Origin: Meandrina meandrites
Taxonomy: Eukaryota > Cnidaria > Anthozoa > Scleractinia > Meandrinidae
Length of the DNA stretch: 64,000 nucleotides
Direction: 5' to 3'
Assembly (NCBI GenBank): GCA_963693305.1
Contig: OY855906.1
Location: 16,856,161 to 16,920,160, forward strand
The notes beneath the pieces were generated by a model. That model made no database searches and had not been told where the DNA came from. It saw only the letters and a list, made by a program, of their open reading frames with translations. A program made the translations under genes and the position numbers. Positions 45,150 through 54,800 of the stretch are shown piece after piece. Within the stretch, counting starts at the first letter, position 1. Every line of letters starts with the position of its first letter.

Positions 45150-47580
45150 ATAGTATTGGACATTGAAAGAGGTGGCAAATCTGAAATGGTGTTTCAAAAA
45201 TGTTGAGTCTTGAGATTTAAGCCAAGTCTTGGAATCTTGCAAAATTGGATCCAATTGGAGTCTCAGATAATAGCTTTAACTTACCCTATTTGTGTTTAGT
45301 TCCTTGTACTAGGTCAAAATCTCTTCTGTTTCCTCTGCCATTTGCAGCAGTCTCAGTGAAAGCTGCTCGGTTGTAGATTTACACATACCAGAAGCCGACA
45401 TGTGAATTTTCATTCCAGGCAGAATGTCGAACCATTAGTTTATAAGTAACTAACCTTGCTAACAAGTAGACTATAAGCAGTCATATGTCTATATCTCTGA
45501 ATGGTTGAATATATAAGTTAATAGTTTTAAGTACAAAACCAGTGTTTAGGTATGATTGTAATACTATATTTTTGGGACACTTCTTGTATTTTTGGATCAA
45601 GTGCCTCTCAGGATCGGATTTTACAAACAAATTCAAGTCTCTGGCTCAGATTATTAAGTAAGGGTCTTGGCGTCTTGGCAAGTCTCAACTTTTACCATTT
45701 GCCAGCGCTATTAAAGAAAGATGTTATAGATTTTTAGCTTGCTTTTTTAGGAGTTTGTGAATTCTTTGTAACTGTTTTTAGATTTCAGATAGTGAAACAT
45801 TAATGTTGTGAATCCTTTTGGGAGCTGGCAGTAACAGACTGTCATGTTAGGCTAGTTTACAGCTATATTTCCATGCCAGTATTTTGACAAACAAGCTGAC
45901 AATATATTTTTTTTATTTACCCCTTATTTAGTAGATGTTCTTTCTTACTACTTTCTTTTTAACATCATATTTCTAAAGTATTTGTCTTGTTATTTGTGAA
46001 GAAATGTCAAATAAAATGTAAAGATGGAGGAGTAGGATGTAATATGAATTCATTCATGTTATTTAATTTACATTTGCAGCTATCATCACCAGCTAGAGCA
46101 GGATATGACATGCAGTGGCTAAGTAACTGGATGGAGAAGAATCCTAGTCAACGGCCATTGATAAAACCCGGCACATGGAACATTCCATCCCAGAACATGA
46201 AAAACAACAAAAAATTAAGATACAATAAAATAAATAAATAAAAATAAAGCAAATGAAAAAATATATAATTGTGTGTATATTTAAATAACATGAAGTTACA
46301 CAATGATAAACACGTGATGAAAATGGTGGCAAAGCACTTGAGCCTTCATTCAGTGTGGTCAACACCTCATTTATCTTACTGTCCCTCCATGCCTACTCCA
46401 TACATCATCTTTTATGAATTTCTTTCAGATACATTGTAACTTTATTTTATACAAGTATATGAATATACACACCCTCATTTTTTTTGTTTTCATTTTTTCC
46501 TTTCTTTTTATTTTATTTATTTTTTTATCTTAATTTTTTTTGTGTGTTCCAGGATGTTCTGCGATGTTCCATGTTGTGGGTTTTATCGACAGCCATAGTC
46601 ATTACCTAGTGGCACAGCAACCAAGCTTGAACTCGGAAACATTTGTCTTAGTGCCTCTCAGAATCTACTTCAGGGCAAAAAATTTTCGACTCATCTGCCA
46701 GTCCGAGATGAGTAGATCTCAGACAAGTGGGATTCCAAAAGCATTTGTCCAACAGGAAGAGTAGATTTTAGCAGGAGAAATTTCTCCATTGAGTGCTGAG
46801 GTGCCCAAGCATCTCTACACATGGTAAACTGATCTGTTCTCCGCAAATTTGTTGTTTTTTTAATCATAAACTTATATGTAACCGTTTTTGACACTGTTAC
46901 ATGTTGTAAATGTTGAAAACTGATATCCACATTCCATATTAGTTTGGAAAGTGAATAATGGCGATAACACTGCCTTGTTTGTGGCCTCTGGTGACAAAAA
47001 AGCAAGTGTGCAAACTGTATGACAAATACATCTTGTTGAGATCATGCAGGACCCTTGCTGTTTAATAAATTTATTAGCCAAATCTCTTGAGGGGGTGTTT
47101 TCTTGTACAGTATAGCTTTATCCTCTGAATTTTGAACATCAATTTATTCCTCTAAATCTTATTAAATTAAGGATATTAGGAGATTATGAAATTACATCAT
47201 GGTTGCAGCTTTACTGGCACCTCGCCAGATACGTTGATGTTTCGGATCATAGAGTTTTTGAAAATTTCATTTAACAACTTGGTTGGAATAAAAGGTCTTA
47301 GCTAACAAAAGTGAAAATTCCAGTATATATAACTACAGCATAGAGTGGCTGCAGTTTTATGGATAAACCCAAGAAAACTAAAACTAGAATAACAAGTTGA
47401 GCAATCTCAATTTCCATGAACAACTTTACATAATTTTTAAGGTTGAGCTGTTCAAATATTAGTATTCCTCATCATGTGATCTTTATGGCCAAGATGTCTG
47501 CACAAAAATGCCAGTTTGTTGATATTGTGAATTTACTGCCAGTTCATAGCAGGTCCAGGAATACATCATACCAGTAATTA
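45150..47580. other. Intergenic; contains an inverted-repeat pair
   Basis: No supportable gene. GATAAAACCCGGCACATGGA near 46158-46178 is inverted near 46562-46585 (GTTCCATGTTGTGGGTTTTA), and the similarity extends ~45 bp each side, so a ~450-bp non-autonomous element probably occupies about 46145-46605. The rest is AT-rich. Confidence 0.5.
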
Positions 47581-47589
47581 TTATCCTGG

Positions 47590-48053
47590 CCTGACCAATC
47601 GATGAAACCAATAATCAATCATAACCGATATCAACCGATGTCAATTAATTGATTAATATTGGAAATCAACGACTTAAAATTTTGTGACTTTTAACATGAT
47701 TGATTTTCACTGATTGTTTTGTTTGGTTCGATTCAATATGGGCCAGTTGTCACATCAATTCAGTGACTCTTAAATGCGATCAATACCTCATCTATTCATT
47801 TGCATCTCTTTCTTCAGCCCGCTCTTCAGACATCATGCGCTCGCAATCAGTCATTTCAGAATTGCATAAATCTATGTCCTGGTATCCTGGGGATGCCCAG
47901 GTATGCTGCAAGATATCGATGACAATCGATAGAAATTGATGGCAATCGATGTAATTAAGGAAATTTCATTTGTGACTATGGATTGGTCATTGATTGGACG
48001 ATGCCAATTGATATCAATTAATATTGATTGATTGATTTCATTGATTGGTCAGG
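47590..48053. mobile_element. Third octamer element (AATCGATG type, degraded)
   Basis: The ends CCTGACCAATCGATGAAA and, inverted, CCTGACCAATCAATGAAA enclose ATCGATTG/CAATCGAT-like octamers near both ends, many mutated. It resembles the 801-bp element at 40312-41112 but has no ORF and diverged TIRs. Confidence 0.65.
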
Positions 48054-48059
48054 ATGTGT

Positions 48060-48857
48060 TATTATTCAACAAATTCACACATCCATCATCCATACATAAC
48101 AGATATCCTGCAATATACGTAGGTTGCCAAAATTCTTCTGAAATCTTGCAAAGTGCTTTACAACCACACTTTTTCTCACCACAAAATCCATTTCGTTGAC
48201 AATTTGTTGAATAATGAAAAAATTATTCTGCTCAATCTTGCAGAATATCATGTCATTTTCCAACTCCGCCTATGGCCTCATTGACAAAGTATCAGACCAT
48301 ATTCCGCACAGTTTTGCAGGATAATTGTTAAATGTCTGCAAATCCATTTTACGGCCAGTTAAGATTTTACTAATACTTAATGCTAGTAATTGAACTACAG
48401 CATTCAGAAGAATGTAACTTATTTCAAGAACTTCTTAAGTCACAAAAACAATAAATTTATTGAACAGTACAGATGACAAGTTGGCCATGTCTTATTGATA
48501 GTTTTGAACACTAACCTTGTAAATTACTCAATGTTGACAAAAATATAATGTTGTAAATTTACATTTGTTTGAAAGAGTAAACATATAAACCAATCCTTTT
48601 TATAATTACATTCAGATAAATCAAATTACATCAAAAATAGTAATTGTTTTTTATTTACATCTTTTCTCGACAATCATAATATTGTAATATGCAAATCTGT
48701 TTTACAGTACCTGTATTTAATTTGATAAAACTGAAAATAACATTTTCTTATTTTGATATGCTCTAGACAACCACAACACCTTTGTGGTTCATTCACAGCA
48801 GAAGTACATTTTGATCAATAGCTTAACTTTGGAAGCTTACAAAATAGTACCTTTAAT
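48060..48857. other. No gene recognised
   Basis: AT-rich sequence; nothing supportable on either strand. Confidence 0.5.
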
Positions 48858-48861
48858 TTAA

Positions 48862-49188
48862 GGTTGCTGGTAATGGTTTCCAGCACTTTCCAGCTCTTAC
48901 ACTTTGACTGGATAGTACAATAAATTTTTATCAGTTGATGCTACAATAATGGTATCAAATAAATGCCCAATGATTGCCGAGTACGTTTTGGTTACTTTCT
49001 TGACCTCACTGGTTTCCATAGCAACACTATAACCTGTTAAAAACACCCTTAATTTTAGCTTTAAGTGCTTATAACTCAAAAACGAGCTCGATGACCCCCG
49101 ATTTTTATTATTGAACATTGATTAGCATGTTAAGATACAACTTTCTGCAAAGTTAAAAAAATTTCTACGAAGCAGTTTCAGAGCCACC
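48862..49188. mobile_element. TTAA-GGTGGCT MITE, left member of a head-to-head pair
   Basis: TTAA at 48858-48861 and 49189-49192. Inner end CAGAGCCACC; outer end GGTTGCTGG, a mutated GGTGGCTGG. It forms an inverted near-copy of 49209-49546. TTAA target choice suggests Kolobok- or piggyBac-type mobilisation. Confidence 0.8.
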
Positions 49189-49208
49189 TTAAATTTTTAA
49201 AAATTTAA

Positions 49209-49546
49209 GGTGGCTCTGAAACCGCTTCGTAGAAATTTTTTTAACTTTACAAAAAGTTGTATCTTTACATGCTAATTATAACTCAACAATAAAAAATGGG
49301 GGTCACCGAGCTCGTTTTTGAGTTATAAGCACTTAAAGCTAAAATTAAGGATGTTTTTAACAGGTTATCCTGTTACTATGGTAACCAGTGACGTCAAGAA
49401 AATGACCAGAACATATTCACCAAACATTGGGCATTTATTTGATACCATTATTGTAGCATCAACTGATAAAGATTTATAGTACAGACCCGTCAAAAGTGTA
49501 AGAGCTGAAAAATGCTTGAAAATGCTGGAAACCGATACCAGCCACC
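49209..49546. mobile_element. TTAA-GGTGGCT MITE, right member of a head-to-head pair
   Basis: TTAA at 49205-49208 and 49547-49550. The ends are GGTGGCTCTGAAACCGC and CGATACCAGCCACC. Together with its partner it makes a ~690-bp palindrome with a ~16-base AT loop. Neither copy codes for protein. Confidence 0.8.
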
Positions 49547-49645
49547 TTAAACCTAGTTTTTTTTTGTTTTGTTTTTATTTGGGGGGGGAAGTTGTACATG
49601 TAACTTGAAGAAATACCAGAAATGTACCATAACCTAAACAATAAA

Positions 49646-49859
49646 TTGGTAATTGTGAAGAACAGCTCCCCTTAACCAACTGTTGGTCTGTTGGCGGACT
49701 GTTGTTCGTTTGTTAGTCGATATTGGCTAAGTGCAGGCTACCTGGCTATTCTCTGTATATTTCTACAGCAAAATTTCTGTTTTGGGAAACTGTCGGTAAT
49801 GTGTCAGTAACCTGTCGGCTGACAGTCAGTTAAGGGGAGCTGTTTTTCACAATTACCAA
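49646..49859. mobile_element. 214-bp MITE, ends TTGGTAATTGTGAA
   Basis: TTGGTAATTGTGAAGAACAG, continuing CTCCCCTTAAC, is inverted at the right as GTTAAGGGGAGCTG, then TTTTTCACAATTACCAA. The ~31-bp TIRs carry one mismatch. Confidence 0.85.
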
Positions 49860-50289
49860 ACTAATAATCACATAACAATCACATTAGCTGAATTGGATTC
49901 CATTTCCTTCACAAAGGGGTACTCAGGGTAAAATTGATGGCAAAGTGCAGGGAGCTTTTATCTTTGGGGAAGGGTGGTAAACTATTTTCATTTTTTATTC
50001 TGGGAGGGGGAGGTGGTTTGAGTTGTATGTTTTGACTAAGTTTAACAGATATTTGGTCTGACGTACTTTTTGGGGGGAGAGGATACGTTTTAAATCATGG
50101 TCCCTTTTCCTTGAGTGCCACCCCTGTGAAAGCTTAACTGGCCTCCATTTAGCTGAATCCCCTCCCCCCCCCCCCCCCCGCAAACCCCCCAAGAAAACAT
50201 TTTTTCCTTTGGGAGGGGGGAGGGTTCAGCTACTTGTAGGTAATAGCTTTAACTTATAAAGGAACTACTCACTGGTAGGTAGACTGTAC
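49860..50289. other. Downstream region of the BTB gene
   Basis: Purine/pyrimidine-skewed sequence with a poly-C run at about 50163-50179. The minus-strand ORF at 49995-50192 is low complexity. A polyadenylation signal for the BTB gene was not pinned down. Confidence 0.4.
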
Positions 50290-51624
50290 TTATTCTAAGC
50301 TGAATACAAAGTGAGGGAACTGTCCTTCTTGAATGTTCGAATTCTTCTTGTGGTTTTTGAAGGTAAATTTCACACCAGGACACTGAATGGGATTAATGCC
50401 ACTCTTCCCGTGCCAAATGATTGGACCCGACATGGCAGCTTTCACATGATACAAAACACCTTTCTTTAGAAGCAGTGGGTTGTCAAATATTATGTCAAAG
50501 CCATAAAAATTACCTGATTGATCCTTCAATTCCATGAGCACAGATGAATATTTTCCTGTTTTGGTAGCCAGTACTGAGCCATTAGTGGAATCCCTTACTG
50601 TTACCGTCACTTGGTATTTCCGACTTTGACTTCCAAACATACCAACTCCGTGCAAGACAATGTCCCTGTCGACCGCAAAGAATAGGCAGTCTCGCTGGTA
50701 GCAGCGATATGGAAGGTTCCCAGCTTCCAGCACTACAGAGGTGAATCGACAACACTGCTGACGGAGACCACTCCTTTTAGCTTCTACAAATTCCACTGGC
50801 GCAGTTAAAACTGAGTTGTAATACTCCACCATACTAAAAGCTTCTTGTGGTGTTAATATTTTACGATCAAGGACAGCTTTGTTAAAGTCATCCCGTGTCA
50901 TGACTGGAAAACGTATTGCTTTGACAATCTTGTCTCCAAGGACTGACCGTTTTGCTGTTCCATCAGCTGCCATACCCAATCGCTGGCATTCCTTTGTTGC
51001 CCAGCCATCCACTGCTCTAAACAAGTCCACTTCTTTGATGTTTAACGAATTCCTCTCGACTAGTTCCTCCAGCAAAGATCTCCCAATTGCTTCGAATCCA
51101 TCCGTTGTCATAGCTTCTTCTGCATGTTTGTCGATCACCTTCCAGCACTGCTTCACAAGCCTTCTCTCTCCATAGTTTTGGGCGTGAGTCATCACGCAAA
51201 ACACATTAGTAACATTCAACACTTTTTCCAGATATTCAGTGCATCTATCGACAAGCGAGGGTAAGATGTATTTCTTGGCCAAATACAACACCTGCATGAC
51301 GTTTTCTTCATTTAACCTCACTTCATCGCAATACATGAAGCGAAACAGTTCTAGCAGACTTTCGTACTCACAGTCAGGTAGCACGATAGAGTTTGTCTTC
51401 TCCGCAAGGTCGCCATAGAACATGGCAAAAAATACAGGGCTGCTAATCGCCAGCACGAATTTATGAGCTGGAATCGCCTTCTTGCACCTCTTGTTTTCAT
51501 TCTCGTTCAATTGCACTGGAACGACAAAGCTTACATCGCTAAGCAGCTCATTGTTAAACATAAACTTGCTTCTTGCTCGAATGGTTGGCCTCGTTGTCTG
51601 CCACTTTTCTTTCTGAGAGGACAT
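50290..51624 (-). CDS. BTB-BACK-PHR domain protein (BTBD1/2/3/6-like)
   Basis: Intact single-exon ORF of 444 residues from ATG 51624. The BTB/POZ domain (about 20-130) includes SDVSFVVPV, IPAHKFVLAISSPVFFAMFY, LPDCEYESLLELFRFMYCDE and VLYLAKKYILPSLVDRC. BACK (about 135-240) includes CWKVIDKHAEEAM. A C-terminal PHR beta-sandwich (about 290-440) has CRFTSV, LHGVGMFGSQSRKYQVTV, YGFDIIFDNPLLLKKGVLYH and GVKFTFKN. BTB-BACK-PHR proteins act as cullin-3 E3 ligase substrate adaptors; the vertebrate relatives BTBD1/2/3/6 are the closest layout. Which paralogue group this is cannot be settled by eye. It is divergent from SSR3 and has a broken copy at 43969-45125. Confidence 0.92.
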   Translation of the reverse strand: MSSQKEKWQTTRPTIRARSKFMFNNELLSDVSFVVPVQLNENENKRCKKAIPAHKFVLAISSPVFFAMFYGDLAEKTNSIVLPDCEYESLLELFRFMYCDEVRLNEENVMQVLYLAKKYILPSLVDRCTEYLEKVLNVTNVFCVMTHAQNYGERRLVKQCWKVIDKHAEEAMTTDGFEAIGRSLLEELVERNSLNIKEVDLFRAVDGWATKECQRLGMAADGTAKRSVLGDKIVKAIRFPVMTRDDFNKAVLDRKILTPQEAFSMVEYYNSVLTAPVEFVEAKRSGLRQQCCRFTSVVLEAGNLPYRCYQRDCLFFAVDRDIVLHGVGMFGSQSRKYQVTVTVRDSTNGSVLATKTGKYSSVLMELKDQSGNFYGFDIIFDNPLLLKKGVLYHVKAAMSGPIIWHGKSGINPIQCPGVKFTFKNHKKNSNIQEGQFPHFVFSLE

Positions 51625-51830
51625 TTTGAAGAAAGAATTGCACTGAGACTCGAAAAATAAAATGTAACATGAACTACAGTTTGCAAAATGGCGGGAAATA
51701 CACGTAAACGCACCAAAAACAGAAATTCACCAGGCGTTCCGTGTCAGAGAGAGACTGTAAACTAGTGCTTTGATTATTTAGCGCCCGGTCCTACTCATAC
51801 ACTTCCTTTTTCCGTGCCAACTCATTCAAC
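51625..51830. promoter_or_regulatory. Shared divergent promoter region, BTB gene / SSR3
   Basis: Only 206 bases separate the two start codons, which point away from each other, so both 5' UTRs and a bidirectional promoter must fit here or overlap. No TATA box is evident. A CAAAATGGCGG block near 51685 resembles a YY1-type (AAnATGGCGG) element common in TATA-less promoters; that reading is inference. Confidence 0.55.
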
Positions 51831-54800
51831 ATGGCGGTCGGCAAGAAACTCACAAAAGAAGACGAAATTTTGCTGCAAAACTTCAGTAGAACCGTCTCTA
51901 CGAAATCATCAGCATTATTCTATGCCAACGCGTTCTTTGTCTCAGCCATTCCCCTATGTAAGAAAGTCGCTTTACTGTTTATTTTACTGTTGTAAATTTT
52001 TGCATGTGCTCTTTGTTTGATTCCAAAAGTGTGTTTAAAAGATTTTAAAGGCGATGTAAACCTGATTTCAGGGCTGTTTTGGAGGATTCACCAAATGGAT
52101 CCTTACTCTTCTGGCATCATGTTTGTTGTGATGACTCTAATCAGTACGTGGTTAGTGGCTTTTGCCTACAAGAACGTGAAATTCCAGTTGAAACATAAGT
52201 AAGTACGCTGCAATTCAATACCAAATTAAACAGTTGAACTACGTTTCCTAATTTTATTGGTCCGCTCTGAATGTAGCCATAATGTTGTTATAATAAAGGA
52301 AAAGAGTAGCTGAGTAGTTTCAAACTTCAATATACAGTGCGGAATGTTTATATTTTCAAGTCATTTATTTATTCATCAATTCAATATTTTTGTTGTGAAC
52401 TAGAAATACCTGTATGTATTTGAACCTCACTGACTTAGTGGTCTTCGACAAATAATTTGATTTTTTTAGACCACTGAGTCAGAGATCTGTAAATAATCTT
52501 TAAAATATAAATCTCCAAAGTCTTTGCTCAGTGCATTTGTTTATCAATTATAAGAGCAAATAAATAACAATCAACATGTAGATACAGCAACAAACAGCAT
52601 ATACTATGCAGTCGACTCTCGATAACTCGAACCCTCAAGGGAAATTGAAAAAGGTTTGAGTTATTGGAAGTTGAGAACAAATGACCAGAAAAAAGGGAAA
52701 AACGGTGTTTACTGTTTTTCTGTTCATACAATGTACAGTTTAAACAAATTACTTTAGAGTAAAGAGAGGCCGAGTGAAAATGAAAGAACACATTTCTAAA
52801 TTACTGTTTGAATCATAATTAACTTAACAGGAGAAGTTTGGGTACAGTGTGCTGCGAACTTTGCAGGTTTCAAAGAGAACAACCTCTGGCTACTACTCCA
52901 GAGTTCATGTGATTTACTTTCAATACGCCCTGACACTTCTCAACTTATCTTTTACTATAGATTATCCTTGAAAGTTTTCTAAGGTTCGATTTGAAAGAAT
53001 CGGTATCCAGTCCACCAACAAACTAAACGTCTGTAGCACATCAATGGCGTGCACAATTTCGAGCACAGTTCGTGTTTTGAGGGGCATTCGGGGGTGGCTC
53101 TGACTCGTCTAGGTGTTTATTTCAAAATAAATTCAGTGTTTTTGACTACAGTACACCGTTTGCTTTGACTTATCACGTATTGACAGACATGGTTTGAGTT
53201 ATCGAGGGTAAAATTGTATAGAAAATGACCTGAAGGGAAACGAAAATTGCTTCGAGTTAGTGGGAGATTCGAGTTATCGAGGGTTCAAGTTACTGAGGGT
53301 AAAATTACAGTAAATATATGACGGAAATCCAGGGGAAATCGATTTTGGTTTGAGATACCACGAGGTTCGAGTTAGCGAGGGTTCGAGTTATCGGGGTCGA
53401 CTGTACATGTTTCTTTTTTTATTCTTCATTTTAGTGATATGGTTAATGATGAAATTATAACTTTTCTGTGATTTTCCTTGCTGAAATTATGTTTTGTTTG
53501 GAAGTCAAACAAAATTCAACAATAACAGTGGTTATCGTTCAATGCAATTTTTCTTCTTTTTCATTGGCCAAGAGCCCACCACATGATCAGCAAATAACTG
53601 TTTGCAATAATGATCTGCTCATGCACAGTTGTGTACACTTCTGAAAGTTTGAAAACTGAAATTTGATTGCAGTTTTTTCAATATTATACTAACTGAATTT
53701 GAGTGATTTCATTTGTGTTTGCTTTCAGTTATGTTTGATTTCATTCACTTAAATAATACAAGATCTACTCCACAACACAATAATTTAAATATCAAACAAA
53801 CAAGTTGCAATTTTTATTTGGAAGCCTGAAATGATTGCTAGTGTAAGATGGCTCAACTTGCATACATACATGTTTATTTCAGGATTGCCCAGCGCCGAGA
53901 TGCTTCTGTTACCAAAGAAGTTAGCATGGAGCTGGATTCTAACAAGAAACTGACCCGCCAAGAAAAGGATGAAAGGTTGGACTTTTATCACTCTAAAACT
54001 TTGTTTTTAAAGTGGAACTCCAATGTTTTGAAAGTCCACAGGAAATGAAAATTGAAAATTTTGGGTTAAGTTACAGTGTTCTTCTGAGTGAAGGGTAACT
54101 GCTTTTGGTTCAAGCTATTGGGAGGTTAAAAAAATAGAGGGGTCCAGAAATCAAAATTCCACTGTACATAAAAAAAATACAGATTGGATATTGTCAGAAA
54201 CCCATAAGGGTTGAAACGTGTAACTCCCTATGATTCGCATTGTACAAAGCGTTTGAACATTCGTTTTCATTAAGTACCATATTTGGAAAATCACGAGAAA
54301 AAATTTAACCAATCAAAATTGCAATATCTGGATTAAATTCACAGCGCACGCTAGCTCGCGCTGAATGGCGTAATCTTGTTTTTGAACAATTTGGGTTGAA
54401 TGAAGTTAAATTTGGTTAAATTCTTCTGTTTCGTCGTCATTCAGTAGTCTAGAGAACTTCACTTGATACTCTAATGAATTTCTTTAGTTTCTGTGAGTAA
54501 TTTATGGCGTTTTGGTTGGAATTCAAGTGACTTATCGCAAAACCGAAAATTTTGTTGCGTGTGTCGATACGTGTGTAAATCATTCGCGTACAAACTCTTT
54601 GTGTTGCCAAATATGGTACTTGGCAAACTGAATATTCGAACGCTGTGAACGCGCGTTACATGTTTCAACTCCTTATGAGTTTCTGATATTGTGTGGTACT
54701 TTGATTGGCTAAATAGAATTGTTTTTATGATGTACAGCAGAAAACAAAGTTTGATTCTTTTGCCCTTGTAGAGATGATGTTGGGATCATTATCAGGCTTA

